Source: Rapidithrix thailandica (GTDB lineage Bacteria; Bacteroidota; Bacteroidia; Cytophagales; Flammeovirgaceae). From it: a DNA stretch of 64,000 nt. Location of the stretch: contig NZ_JBDKWZ010000004.1 of NCBI RefSeq assembly GCF_039710355.1, positions 186,001 to 250,000 of the forward strand, given 5' to 3'. How positions within the stretch are numbered: the stretch's first letter is position 1; the number at the start of each line of letters is the position of its first letter. Below are positions 55,400 through 64,000 of this stretch, in pieces. Under the pieces are notes generated by a model. It was not told the origin of the DNA, ran no database searches, and worked only from the letters and a program-made list of their open reading frames with translations. The translations under genes were made by a program, and so were the position numbers.

Positions 55400-55417
55400 G
55401 GGGTCGCTATGCAAACA

Positions 55418-55441
55418 GAAAAAGGGCCCCGGCCCTTTTTC
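55418..55441 (+). terminator. Terminator after second susCD pair
   Basis: GAAAAAGGGCC (55418-55428) pairs with GGCCCTTTTTC (55431-55441), 19 bases after the SusD stop. It separates the susCD pair from the large enzyme genes downstream, at least partially. Confidence 0.8.
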
Positions 55442-55621
55442 TTACTTCCACAAATTTGACTTATCTTTCTTGCTAAGGTTATCTATCAGGTCAAAATAGT
55501 GTTGGTATTTGAGAAATAATGAAAAGACAAAATCTCTTGTCTTTTCTTTTTTTGTTAAAAAACAAAGAACCAACGGCCATTAAGAGGGGGCCAGAGGCTT
55601 ACTGCTAATTACAAAAACAGA

Positions 55622-58600
55622 ATGAAAAGCATTACACGAATTTTATGCACGGTATTTTGGGGGATTTTAGCGCTTTCACTTAACGCACAGAGTCAGCATT
55701 TTCTCCTTGGAGAAGAGGGCAACGTTACTTACGCAGTGGCACCTGCCAGCGTGAAGGCCCGGCTGGATGCCCAGGCGGAAACCCGGGAAAAAGCAGCGGT
55801 GGTATTAAAAAGGCAAGGAAAACCGGTGTTTTTTGCCAGTACTCCCGCAAACAAACCCGGAGGGGCCGTGTTGTTTAATGGGAAATCGGATTTTTATCAC
55901 ACGGCACAGGCCTTGGGAAAAGCTTCGGAGAATTTCGTCCTGGAAGTATGGGTGAAGGCCCGGCAGGAGGACGAAAAGGACCCGTACGGTTTGCCTTTGC
56001 ATGTAGTCTTGGCCCATGGCGACCGGAAAGGCGGGTATTTGATTGCCCAGCAAACAAACAACTGGGTATTACAGGTAACAGGAGAAAAAACAATGAATAT
56101 AGCCAAAGTTACGGAAGGGTTATGGACCCATATTGCTTTGGTCGCAGATACCAAAGGAAATTATATTTATGTCAATGGGAAAAAAACGGCTTCTTTTTCA
56201 CGCACGCATAAGTTGAACCCTAATTTTTCACTGGGTGGCTTGCCGCATGAAAAGGCTTTTTTCTTTGGTGAAATCTATGAAGCCCGTTATACGGCTTTGT
56301 CCCAAGCAGAGGCCGATCCTGAAAAAGCCTTCCTGATCGACCAACAAGTGATGAAACGCTTGAGCCAGCAGGAAGTAGCCCAACAGAAATCCCTGATTCA
56401 GTCACTGCAAACCAGTGGTTTTCAGAAGAAGGTGCAAAACAGCGATCATCCGCAAAGCTTTCGGAACGACTGGTTGATCAGCCCCGTAAGCCAAAAAGCG
56501 GAATTGACCGTAGTGCCGGCTGAGGACGGGCTTTCCGCAAAAATGATTTTGGGCAATGGTTTGGTGTCCAGGACTTTTTACGTGGGGGAAAACCTGGCCT
56601 GTATCAGCTATCGCAATTTATCCAACGGGGCCGAATACCTGCGAGCGGTTAAGCCGGAGGCCAGGGTTCGCTTAGGAGAGGACTGGCTGGAAATTGGCGG
56701 CCTGAAAGGGCAACCTGAAAAGTCGTATTTGCTGGAAGAGTGGCTGAAAGATATGCAAAGTTCTCCTGAAGCCTTTGTTTTTAAGGGGGTTACTACAGCG
56801 GCTCCGGAAGCGCGTTATCCTTGGAAAGTAAAGTACAATGCCGTTGAAACGGACTGGCCTCCCAAAGGAGTGCACATAATTTTGCATTTTGAAACTCCTT
56901 CTACCCGGCCTGCTTATGCCGGGATAAATATCGAGGTGCATTATGAATTGTACGATGGCCTGCCGGTCATGTCCAAATGGTTGACCCTGAAAAATAACTC
57001 GGGCAAAGAAGTTTTGATTGAAGAGACCGAATGTGAAGTACTGGCCGTAAACCAGGACCAGGTAAAACGCTTGCATGTAGAAAGTGATTTTTCTTTTGCC
57101 TTGGTCAATGCTCATCCGGAGGGGAGTGCTTTAATGCATTACCAGGGAGAGCCTAAGCCCTACCATGCCGGACAGTCCACCACGCAATGGGAAGTGGATG
57201 AGGAGTATAGCACTTGGGCCACACATAACCAGGCCGAAGACATGTTCTTAGGTTTTCTGCATCATAATTTGCTGAAAAGTAAGCTGCCGATGGGCCCTTC
57301 GGTAGCCTTGAAAGCCGGGGAGGATTTTCGGTCCTTTGTCACTTTTGAACTGCTGCACGATAGCGATGACCGGGAACGGCAGTCCTTGGGACACCGCAGA
57401 ATGTATAGAAAGCTGGCTCCGCAAGTCACCGAAAGCTTGCTTTGTGGCGGTATTACTTCTCAGAATAAAGAAAAATTAAAGGGCTTTATTGATCAAATGG
57501 CCGAACTGGGCTTCGAACGCCTGGATGTGATGGCCTGGCCGGGGATCAGTCATAACAACCTGGAGGCGGATTATGTAGCACTTTGGAAGGAAGTAGCCGG
57601 CTATGCCAAGGCGCGTGGAATTGTGATGGGTGGGTACGAACTGCAAATCGCTTCCCGGGGGCGAGGGGCCCGCTACGATGTGGTTGACCCTGCTACGGGC
57701 AAACCCGGTAGTTTGTTTGGCCAAAGTGTATGTACTGCCAGTGAATGGAAAGATAAATACTATTCCGGTATGTGGCAGTTTTTTGACCAAACCGGCTTGA
57801 TGACGTACAATATGGATGGCCCTTATCACGGTGATCCTTGTGCATCGGAGGAGCATCCTCATCACCGTGGCCTGAACGATTCGCAGTGGGAACAATGGAA
57901 AGCACAGGTGGAAGTTTTGCATGAATTGCAAAAGCGGGATATGTATGTCCCTATTCCGGATTGGTACTTTCTGAACGGCCAAAGCGCCACCGGCATGGGG
58001 TACCGGGAAGCCAGTGCCAACCTCTCGCCTCAGCAGCAATTGCTTTTAGGACGTCAATACATTTACGATGGCACCTGGCATAAAATCCCCACCATGGGTT
58101 GGATGGGTTTGCAATTGGTGGGCTTTTATACCAATGATCCCCGGGTGGGATTGGAGCCGCTATCGGAAAACCTGGACCGCTACGAAAGAGGCTTGGTACA
58201 GCACCTGGGCAGCGGGTGTCAGTTTACCCTCCGGGGCAACCGCCTGTACGACACGCCCGAAACCAAAACCATGGTGAAAAAATGGGTGGATTGGTTTAAA
58301 CAATACAGAGAAATTCTCACTTCGGACATCATTCACGTAAGCCGTCCGTCCGGCCGGGATTTGGATTGTATGTTTCATGTCAACCCCTTTATCGAACACA
58401 AAGGCCTGGCCGTGATCTTTAACCCTACGAATCAACGGATCCAGAAGGACTTTCAATTACCGGTGTATTATACCGGTCTGACAAAACAAGCCTTGGTGCA
58501 AAACGCAGAAGGAAAACAGGCTATTTATTCCATTGATGCGGAGAACAACCTTCATATCCCCTTGGATATTCCGGCCAACGGATTTACCTGGGTAGTCATC

Positions 58601-59284
58601 AAAGACAGTGAGGAGAATGCGGCTACCGGCTTTATCGAAAAACTGGAAAATAAAGGGCCTGTGAAAATTGCAGCTTTGGGAACTTCTTTGACAGGCGGCA
58701 CTTGGCCTTGGATGGATGTAATGAAGGAATGGCTAAAAGAGGAATATCCCGGTCAGGTGACTTTCCATAACGAAGGGGTAGGGGCCTCGGCTTCTTCTTA
58801 TCCTGCGGAAAGTGGCGGCTTGGCAAAAGTTAGGGAGGTCATCAGTCAACAACCGGATGTGGTGTTTATCGAGTTTGCGGTGAATGATGCCTACACTCCG
58901 TATCAGATTAGTTTGAAAGAATCCGAACAAAACTTGCGTGAGATGGTCCGGCAAATCAAAGAGGCGAGTCCTTCTACACAAATCATTTTGCAAACGATGA
59001 ACCTGGTGACAGATGTCCCCAAGAAGAAAATGGAGGAGGCAGCCAAGCGCCCGGAATTGGAAAAATACTACCAGGTTTACCGGAAGGTAGCACAAGATGA
59101 AAACCTTCTGTTGATTGACCATTATTACAATTGGTTAAAATTATTCAAGGAAGACCGGAAGCAGTTTTTGAAATATGTTCCGGATGGAATTCATCCCAAC
59201 CCGGATGGTTACCGGGCAGTACTTTTACCGGAGTTAAAGAAGGCCTTGTCAGGACAAATAAAAGAGGGGCAAGCGGCTAATTAA
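55622..59284 (+). CDS. LamG / TIM-barrel glycosidase-like / SGNH hydrolase fusion
   Basis: This 1220-residue protein has a signal peptide (about 1-23). A LamG-like sandwich (about 75-235, GKASENFVLEVWVKA to GEIYEARY) is followed by a beta-sandwich (about 285-600) and a TIM-barrel part (about 620-870) with LMTYNMDGPYHGDPC, reminiscent of clan GH-D (GH27/36-like) barrels, where an Asp on this strand is the nucleophile. I could not match a family. The C-terminus (about 1014-1215) is an SGNH/GDSL hydrolase: Ser1022 in LGTSLTGG, the Asn/Gly region, Asn1088 in FAVNDAY, and Asp1188/His1191 in PDGIHPN. Sugar cleavage plus removal of acyl groups is the likely joint role, outside the cell or in the periplasm. 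Confidence 0.75.
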   Translation: MKSITRILCTVFWGILALSLNAQSQHFLLGEEGNVTYAVAPASVKARLDAQAETREKAAVVLKRQGKPVFFASTPANKPGGAVLFNGKSDFYHTAQALGKASENFVLEVWVKARQEDEKDPYGLPLHVVLAHGDRKGGYLIAQQTNNWVLQVTGEKTMNIAKVTEGLWTHIALVADTKGNYIYVNGKKTASFSRTHKLNPNFSLGGLPHEKAFFFGEIYEARYTALSQAEADPEKAFLIDQQVMKRLSQQEVAQQKSLIQSLQTSGFQKKVQNSDHPQSFRNDWLISPVSQKAELTVVPAEDGLSAKMILGNGLVSRTFYVGENLACISYRNLSNGAEYLRAVKPEARVRLGEDWLEIGGLKGQPEKSYLLEEWLKDMQSSPEAFVFKGVTTAAPEARYPWKVKYNAVETDWPPKGVHIILHFETPSTRPAYAGINIEVHYELYDGLPVMSKWLTLKNNSGKEVLIEETECEVLAVNQDQVKRLHVESDFSFALVNAHPEGSALMHYQGEPKPYHAGQSTTQWEVDEEYSTWATHNQAEDMFLGFLHHNLLKSKLPMGPSVALKAGEDFRSFVTFELLHDSDDRERQSLGHRRMYRKLAPQVTESLLCGGITSQNKEKLKGFIDQMAELGFERLDVMAWPGISHNNLEADYVALWKEVAGYAKARGIVMGGYELQIASRGRGARYDVVDPATGKPGSLFGQSVCTASEWKDKYYSGMWQFFDQTGLMTYNMDGPYHGDPCASEEHPHHRGLNDSQWEQWKAQVEVLHELQKRDMYVPIPDWYFLNGQSATGMGYREASANLSPQQQLLLGRQYIYDGTWHKIPTMGWMGLQLVGFYTNDPRVGLEPLSENLDRYERGLVQHLGSGCQFTLRGNRLYDTPETKTMVKKWVDWFKQYREILTSDIIHVSRPSGRDLDCMFHVNPFIEHKGLAVIFNPTNQRIQKDFQLPVYYTGLTKQALVQNAEGKQAIYSIDAENNLHIPLDIPANGFTWVVIKDSEENAATGFIEKLENKGPVKIAALGTSLTGGTWPWMDVMKEWLKEEYPGQVTFHNEGVGASASSYPAESGGLAKVREVISQQPDVVFIEFAVNDAYTPYQISLKESEQNLREMVRQIKEASPSTQIILQTMNLVTDVPKKKMEEAAKRPELEKYYQVYRKVAQDENLLLIDHYYNWLKLFKEDRKQFLKYVPDGIHPNPDGYRAVLLPELKKALSGQIKEGQAAN

Positions 59285-59370
59285 ATTAAGCTGTGAGAAA
59301 GGATTGCTTCTGTTGTGTAGTGAATTGAAATGACAAATGAGTGGGTAGATATAAATTTCAAAACGGACAG

Positions 59371-59405
59371 CCTTAGGGCAGAGAGCATCTTCCTCTGCTC
59401 TAAGG
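59371..59405 (+). terminator. Hairpin between the two large enzyme genes
   Basis: CCTTAGGGCAGAG (59371-59383) pairs with CTCTGCTCTAAGG (59393-59405) with one mismatch, followed by GTGTTTTTC about ten bases on. It may terminate or attenuate the preceding transcript. Confidence 0.55.
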
Positions 59406-59515
59406 CAATAAGTCCTGTGTTTTTCAAGCTAAACCCTTCATCCGATAGAAAAGCTCCTACAAGTAGCAATTTGAAAAAAATACCCCATATCTCCATTAAA
59501 ACCAATTAAGTGAAA

Positions 59516-61867
59516 ATGAATTTTTCTTTCATCCTAGTAGTACTTTCCTTGCTGGCTTTTCCCGGGTTAGCACAGTCCTGGTTGTCACCTGAGGGGCAAA
59601 AAGGAGTGCCCGTTAAGAAAAACTCCTTACTGAAAAAATTACAGGAGGAAAAAGGCTTTCTTTCACCGGTAGTTTGTAAGTACGATGAAAACCGCTTGGT
59701 GGAAAGTCAGCCCTTTTCCTGGAAAGAAGAAAATGGAAAATGGATAGGCCGCTTGGAAGAGAAGGGGAACCTCTGGGAATGTGTGATCCGCTTCCAAAAA
59801 GTAACTGCATATTGCCAGGAAGCAGAAGTAACTTTTAAACTGTTGAAAGGGAAACAGGCCTCAGCAGGAGTGGCCTTGAGCTGGCAACTGAAAGATTGGC
59901 GGGAGGACAATTTCGTCTTTATTCCCGGGGCCGCTTATAATGGCAACCGCTTTGAAGTACTGGCCGAAGATTATCCGCCTATGTTTTACGATGAAAAGTT
60001 TCAAGGCGTAGACTTTCCGGTAACCATCACGGATGTGCCCCGGTTGAGCGGGCAAGGGGAGGTTTCCAAAATGGAATTGACCACAGCCGATGCAACGACC
60101 CCCTGTATGGGTTTTTATGATAAAGTGGCCAAGAAGGGCTTTTTGCTTTTTACCGGGCAGAGTACCTCTTTGGGCAATTCCGGCCTTACCGTTGAGGAAA
60201 GCCAAGACCGGAAACAAGCGGCTTTGGTGTTGAGTGCTCCGGCAGTCCGCGAAAAATGGTACACAGGCATGCATTTGCGCAAGAGTCCGGACAGGGGAGT
60301 GGACTGGAAAGCCGGAGATGTTGTGACCTTGAAAGCCCGTATGTATCTCTTTCCGGCAAATTCCCTACAAGAATTTTACACAAAATATTTTCAAGAGCGT
60401 AAAGCGATGCCGGGAGATGCAAGCTGGAAACATCGATTGCCTTTTAGTGAAGCCTTGCAAATGGAAATGGATTTGCAAAACCGGGAGCGTTGGAACGAAG
60501 CGGGAGGATATTACAAAAACGGCAATGGCGACAGCCCGTTCGGGCATATCCAGATTGGCTGGGTAGGAGGGTTGATGCAGACTTATCCCTTATTGGTGAA
60601 AGGCGATGAAACTTCGGTACAAAGATGCCTGCAAACTTTCCAAACAGCGATAGAAAAAGTGCGTGGCCAAAGTGGTTTCTTCTATGGAATTTATAAAAAC
60701 GGCAAAGTATACGGGGACAATTTTCATTTGAATAATGAGAAACCTCAAGTGGCTATGGTACGCAAAAATGCCGATGCCCTGTATTATTTATTGAAGCAAT
60801 TCCTTTGGCTAAAACGGGAAAATAAAAACCCATTGATCCAACCTGCCTGGGAGGCTGCTGTCAGAAAGCTGGCGGATGCCTTTGTACACCTTTGGCAGAA
60901 AGAGGGAGACTTTGGACAACTGGTAAATGTGGAAACCGGAGCATTGATCATCAAAGGTTCTACAGCCGGAAGTATTGCCCCGGGGGCCCTGGCGCTGGCT
61001 GCCGATTACTTTCGAGAACCTCTATATCTGGAAATTGCCAAAAAGGCAGCGGAAAAGTACTACCACCGCGATGTGCTCCAAGGCTATACTACGGGTGGAC
61101 CGGGCGAAATCTTGCAATGCCCCGACAGCGAATCGGCTTTTGCAATGCTCGAAAGTCTGGTGACTTTGTACGAGCATACAAAAGAAAAGAAGTGGCTGGA
61201 ACGAGCCCGGGCTATGGCTTCGATTTGTGCCTCCTGGACCGTTTCGTATGATTTTGAGTTTCCGGAAAACAGCCGCTTGGGACAGTGCCGGGCTCCGGCC
61301 ACCGGGGCCGTATGGGCCAGCATTCAAAACAAACATGCTGCTCCCGGTATTTGTACCAACTCAGGCAGCGCTTTGCTGCGACTATACCGCTACACGGGAG
61401 AAACGTTGTACCTGGATTTGCTGCGGGACATTGCCCATAACCTCATGGGTTTTGTTTCCACACAAAAATTCCCGGTAGGAAATACGATAGATGGCTATGT
61501 AAACGAACGGGTGAATTTAAGCGATTGGGAAGGGCAAGGAGCCGTAGGCAATTTGCATCACAGTTCGGTGTCCTGGTGTGAAGTTTCCGTGATGCTGACG
61601 GCCCTGGAAATCCCGGGAGTTTACCTGAATCCTCAAACGGGTTTTCTCTGGGTTGCAGATCATATAGAAGCCAAAGTGGTGAAGAAAAGCAACAAAGGCG
61701 TAATGTTGCAAATGACCAATCCTACGGCATATCTGGCAACAGTACAGGTGATGAGCGAATCTGATCTGCAAAAAAAACAACCCCTTGGGCCTTTGGTATT
61801 TACAACTATGCAAGCCATCATACTGGCACCGGGCGAAACTAAAGAAATTTTTATGGAAGCCAAGTAA
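59516..61867 (+). CDS. Exported (alpha/alpha)-barrel-like protein of unknown specificity
   Basis: I chose the ATG at 59516 (783 residues) over a GTG two codons earlier. A signal peptide covers about 1-20. The N-terminal half (about 25-290) is rich in beta strands; the C-terminal half (about 310-700) has repeated helical hairpins with segments such as TGGPGEILQCPDSESAFAMLESLVTLYEHT and NSGSALLRLYRYTGE, suggesting an (alpha/alpha)6 toroid like many glycosidases and lyases. A short beta module ends the protein. No family or catalytic pair could be assigned. Its position after the fusion enzyme and in the second susCD locus suggests it works on the same glycan. Confidence 0.7.
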   Translation: MNFSFILVVLSLLAFPGLAQSWLSPEGQKGVPVKKNSLLKKLQEEKGFLSPVVCKYDENRLVESQPFSWKEENGKWIGRLEEKGNLWECVIRFQKVTAYCQEAEVTFKLLKGKQASAGVALSWQLKDWREDNFVFIPGAAYNGNRFEVLAEDYPPMFYDEKFQGVDFPVTITDVPRLSGQGEVSKMELTTADATTPCMGFYDKVAKKGFLLFTGQSTSLGNSGLTVEESQDRKQAALVLSAPAVREKWYTGMHLRKSPDRGVDWKAGDVVTLKARMYLFPANSLQEFYTKYFQERKAMPGDASWKHRLPFSEALQMEMDLQNRERWNEAGGYYKNGNGDSPFGHIQIGWVGGLMQTYPLLVKGDETSVQRCLQTFQTAIEKVRGQSGFFYGIYKNGKVYGDNFHLNNEKPQVAMVRKNADALYYLLKQFLWLKRENKNPLIQPAWEAAVRKLADAFVHLWQKEGDFGQLVNVETGALIIKGSTAGSIAPGALALAADYFREPLYLEIAKKAAEKYYHRDVLQGYTTGGPGEILQCPDSESAFAMLESLVTLYEHTKEKKWLERARAMASICASWTVSYDFEFPENSRLGQCRAPATGAVWASIQNKHAAPGICTNSGSALLRLYRYTGETLYLDLLRDIAHNLMGFVSTQKFPVGNTIDGYVNERVNLSDWEGQGAVGNLHHSSVSWCEVSVMLTALEIPGVYLNPQTGFLWVADHIEAKVVKKSNKGVMLQMTNPTAYLATVQVMSESDLQKKQPLGPLVFTTMQAIILAPGETKEIFMEAK

Positions 61868-62088
61868 TGTACGAATCGGGTTGGCAGTATAGGGAATTAC
61901 TTATTTGGTGATGTGAGTGACGACCTGAAAGGGTGAGTAAATGGCTGAGTTCTTAGTTAAAACACAAACAATCGATTAACATAATTCAACCTCCAACCAG
62001 TTATACTGAATGTAAGCTTCTGCCTTTACTCCCTCCCTCACCATTTCACCCATTCACCATTTCACTAAATACACAGAAAGGGAAGCGT
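61868..62088. repeat. Gap with CACC-type microrepeats
   Basis: The gap between the convergent enzyme and AraC genes holds no gene. It contains several copies of CACC(A)TTTCAC-type words near 62038-62070 (CCTCACCATTTCACCCATTCACC), similar in composition to the central part of the tandem units at 49.6-50.2 kb. No terminator hairpin stands out. Confidence 0.5.
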
Positions 62089-62949
62089 TTAATTTTCCTC
62101 TTTCCGGAAAGCCTCCCGGTACTCCTTGGGCGTCATGCCCAGTTCCCGCTTGAAAAGCCGGTTGAAATTGGTCAGGTGGTTGAAGCCCGATTCGAACCCG
62201 ATTTCGGCAATGTTCATTTCCGATGCCATCAGAAGTTTACAGGCATGGCCGATACGCACCTCGTTGACAAACTGCTTGAAAGTTTTCCGCACATGTTTTT
62301 TAAAGTAGCGACAAAAGGTGGCTGTGGAGAAACTCACCTCAGCGGCTATATCGTCCAGGCGGATATCTTCCTGAAAATTTTTAAGGATAAATTCGTAAAT
62401 CCGGTTGATGCGTTCGTAATCCTTCGGGCTGGCTCCTTGCATATACCCGTGACTGGTGAGCACCGAAACCTGTTGGATGTCAGAGAGCCGGTGCAAAATC
62501 TTTAGAAAATTGAGGGTTCGTTCAAAAGGCGGAAGTTGCGGCAGGATTTTCATTTCTTGTTTCACGACTTCGATTTCTTCTCCGCTAAAGCTCAGGCCCA
62601 GCCGGGCCCGCTCCAGAAGTTTTTTGAGCTGACTGTTCTGTGGTTTTTCAAAAAAATCTTTCCCTAAAAAATCAAACTCAAACCGAACGACTACGGCTTG
62701 ATTGATCAATAGGTCTGCCGGGTTTTGTACCTGTAGAAGATGTGGAATATTAGGCCCGATGAAAAAAATATCCCCGATAGAAATATTTGCGACTTTATTG
62801 CCAATAATGGCCTTACCATCAAAGTCGAACAGGGCTGTCAGCTCAAATTCGGAATGTGTGCGAAAATCATCGGCATAGTCCAGGTGGATTTGTTCTACGG
62901 AAAAGGAAATATCACTTGGCGGGACAAATTTTTCAACAACCGTCTTCAT
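62089..62949 (-). CDS. AraC-family transcriptional regulator
   Basis: This 286-residue regulator has an N-terminal cupin-like sensing domain (about 15-160, with HSEFELTALFDFDG and GDIFFIGPNIPHLL) and a C-terminal pair of helix-turn-helix motifs (about 185-285), the second with EIGFESGFNHLTNFNRLFKRELGMTPKEYR, the classical AraC signature. Cupin-AraC regulators sense small sugars. Its position at the end of the second susCD locus suggests it controls those genes and perhaps the aldo/keto reductase, though the ligand is not known. It is read towards the enzyme genes, on the minus strand. Confidence 0.92.
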   Translation of the reverse strand: MKTVVEKFVPPSDISFSVEQIHLDYADDFRTHSEFELTALFDFDGKAIIGNKVANISIGDIFFIGPNIPHLLQVQNPADLLINQAVVVRFEFDFLGKDFFEKPQNSQLKKLLERARLGLSFSGEEIEVVKQEMKILPQLPPFERTLNFLKILHRLSDIQQVSVLTSHGYMQGASPKDYERINRIYEFILKNFQEDIRLDDIAAEVSFSTATFCRYFKKHVRKTFKQFVNEVRIGHACKLLMASEMNIAEIGFESGFNHLTNFNRLFKRELGMTPKEYREAFRKEEN

Positions 62950-63286
62950 CGTTTTGCTCCTCAGGGTAAAATGTTTCTGACCATGCTACCGGACAACTTG
63001 GTAGCCTCAACTCTTTTGTATCGTTTAGCTTAGAAGCTTGCCTGGCTTCTGAATAGCACCCTGACGGAAACCTCGAAGAAGTTGCTCAGGATGATTTTGA
63101 AAATGTATAATGACATAATTCTAACATTATTCAAGTAAAATACAAAGGAAAAGGTCAAAAAAATGCTATACCTTGAGGAATTTGAGTCAGCTTTTTGAAA
63201 GATTCTGGCTTTATTTTGTTAAGCAAACAAAACGACTCTTTAAGTATCGAAGAGTTTAACAGTAAATCTTTCAACCGGTTCTTTTT

Positions 63287-63435
63287 AAGAGGTTGTCCGA
63301 AAAATCGGAATATAACACAAATGCACAAGGATACTAAGATTTACACGAAAGTAAATAACTGTAAATCAGGTGTTTACTTGTGTGTTGAGGTCTTTGTGGT
63401 ATTTTATGCTCTTTTGACTTTTTGGACAGCCTCTT
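63287..63435. mobile_element. MITE-like element with insertion-sequence-like ends
   Basis: AAGAGGTTGTCCGAAAA (63287-63303) is inverted at the other end as TTTTTGGACAGCCTCTT (63419-63435): 17 bases with two transitions, both G-U in RNA. AAGTAAA/TTTACTT (63349-63355 and 63373-63379) form a nested stem, so the element can fold over its whole length. No transposase is inside. The ends resemble, from memory, those of some Bacteroidota insertion sequences. No clear target duplication is seen. It ends 20 bases before the aldo/keto reductase start. Confidence 0.65.
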
Positions 63436-63455
63436 CCTTGATAATCCCGAAAAAT

Positions 63456-64000
63456 ATGCCCGATTTACCTATTTATATTAAGAACCACCTTCAGCCTCCC
63501 CGCTTGCCGGAACGTAGCCGGATTGTGTTGGGAACGGCCGGTTTGGGAGGTGCCTGGAAAGCAGTGGACGGAAGAGCGTCCGTGGAGGCGATTCTTTTTG
63601 CTTTGGAGCAAGGTGTAAACAGTCTGGATACGGCCCCTTCTTATCATCAGGCAGAAACGTATGTAGGGCAGGCTTTGCGCCAATGGAAAGGCCCAAAGCC
63701 TTTTATCAGTACGAAAATGGGCCGCTTGCAAACCGAAGCAGCGGACATAGCCCGGTTTGACTATTCTAAAGAAGGCATGCGGAAAAGCGTATACAACAGC
63801 CTGGAAACTCTGGGCATCGACTGCATCGACCTTTTGTTTTTGCATGAACCACATATCCCAAATGCTGCTGAAATCGACCAGGCCATGGAGCTGATGCAGG
63901 AGTTGAAAGAGGAAGGCTTGATCGGAAAAGCAGGCCTGGGAGGCAATCCGGTGCCCGCTTTTGATTCCTATATCCGTCAAGGTTTGATTGAGGTAGTGAT
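63456..64000 (+). CDS. Aldo/keto reductase, truncated at window end
   Basis: An open frame from the ATG at 63456 runs off the right edge without a stop (181 complete codons visible). It is an aldo/keto reductase: SLDTAPSYHQAE carries the catalytic Asp and Tyr, ISTKMGR the Lys, and LLFLHEPHI the His of the family tetrad. The start (RIVLGTAGLGG) and the overall wording recall the D-threo-aldose/L-fucose dehydrogenase type, which oxidises free sugars. This fits a location next to a glycan-use locus and an AraC regulator. The missing C-terminus prevents full assignment. Confidence 0.85.
   Translation, partial: MPDLPIYIKNHLQPPRLPERSRIVLGTAGLGGAWKAVDGRASVEAILFALEQGVNSLDTAPSYHQAETYVGQALRQWKGPKPFISTKMGRLQTEAADIARFDYSKEGMRKSVYNSLETLGIDCIDLLFLHEPHIPNAAEIDQAMELMQELKEEGLIGKAGLGGNPVPAFDSYIRQGLIEVV

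Noticed and set aside
1..64000. tRNA or rRNA genes
   Set aside because: No cloverleaf-like T-arm GTTCGA context with matching acceptor stems, and no rRNA-like stretch, was found by eye outside coding genes.

Overview
The window looks like chromosomal DNA of a member of the Bacteroidota, most likely the order Cytophagales. The evidence is two SusC/SusD outer-membrane uptake pairs, an ECF sigma/FecR pair, several upstream sites matching the Bacteroidota promoter box TAnnTTTG, a DUF2723 membrane glycosyltransferase, and lipoprotein-type secreted glycosidases. I see no rRNA, tRNA, CRISPR array, phage genes or intact insertion sequence. Assignments rest on reading motifs by eye; no database search was possible.

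Layout. 0.3-5 kb: a small unknown protein, a low-molecular-weight phosphatase-like protein, a methyltransferase and a secreted M14 metallopeptidase. 5-9 kb: a long gene-free stretch, a PAS-rich histidine kinase without a partner regulator, and two duplicated 86-residue YtxH-like proteins. 9-19 kb: housekeeping genes (M23 and glucosaminidase cell-wall hydrolases, thioredoxin reductase, thioredoxin, an omega-amidase-like enzyme, a tandem universal stress protein, a prohibitin-like protein, DUF3467, a lysophospholipase-like hydrolase), with strong hairpin terminators at many gene ends. 19-33 kb: the DUF2723 protein; a MarR regulator and DoxX-type membrane protein that share a TTACATGTAA palindrome; the two methylmalonyl-CoA mutase subunits on opposite strands; an HtrA protease with a textbook promoter; DeoC; Nth; and a secreted protein ending in a cysteine-free thioredoxin-like fold.

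33-64 kb is the accessory, glycan-oriented part. On the minus strand lies an ECF sigma - FecR - SusC (with STN domain) - SusD - GH63-like set. An aspartate-family cluster (homoserine kinase-like, LysA, DUF1338) and a GH2 beta-galactosidase-like lipoprotein lie upstream of it. On the plus strand lies a second SusC/SusD pair followed by two large secreted proteins: a LamG - TIM-barrel - SGNH fusion and an (alpha/alpha)-barrel-like protein. An AraC regulator and a truncated aldo/keto reductase follow. The GH2 gene and fecR share a 14-base upstream motif, which suggests joint control.

The least explained signals are non-coding: a 162-bp dispersed repeat with GAAGTG/CACTTC ends present twice (about 17.6 and 22.9 kb), a 149-bp hairpin element with insertion-sequence-like ends just upstream of the aldo/keto reductase, a nearly threefold tandem array of about 180-bp units between the divergent GH2 and susC genes, and a 31-base palindrome shared by two gene ends. 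No clearly new multi-gene system was established. The second SusC/SusD locus with its esterase-glycosidase fusion and the repeat elements are the best candidates for follow-up.
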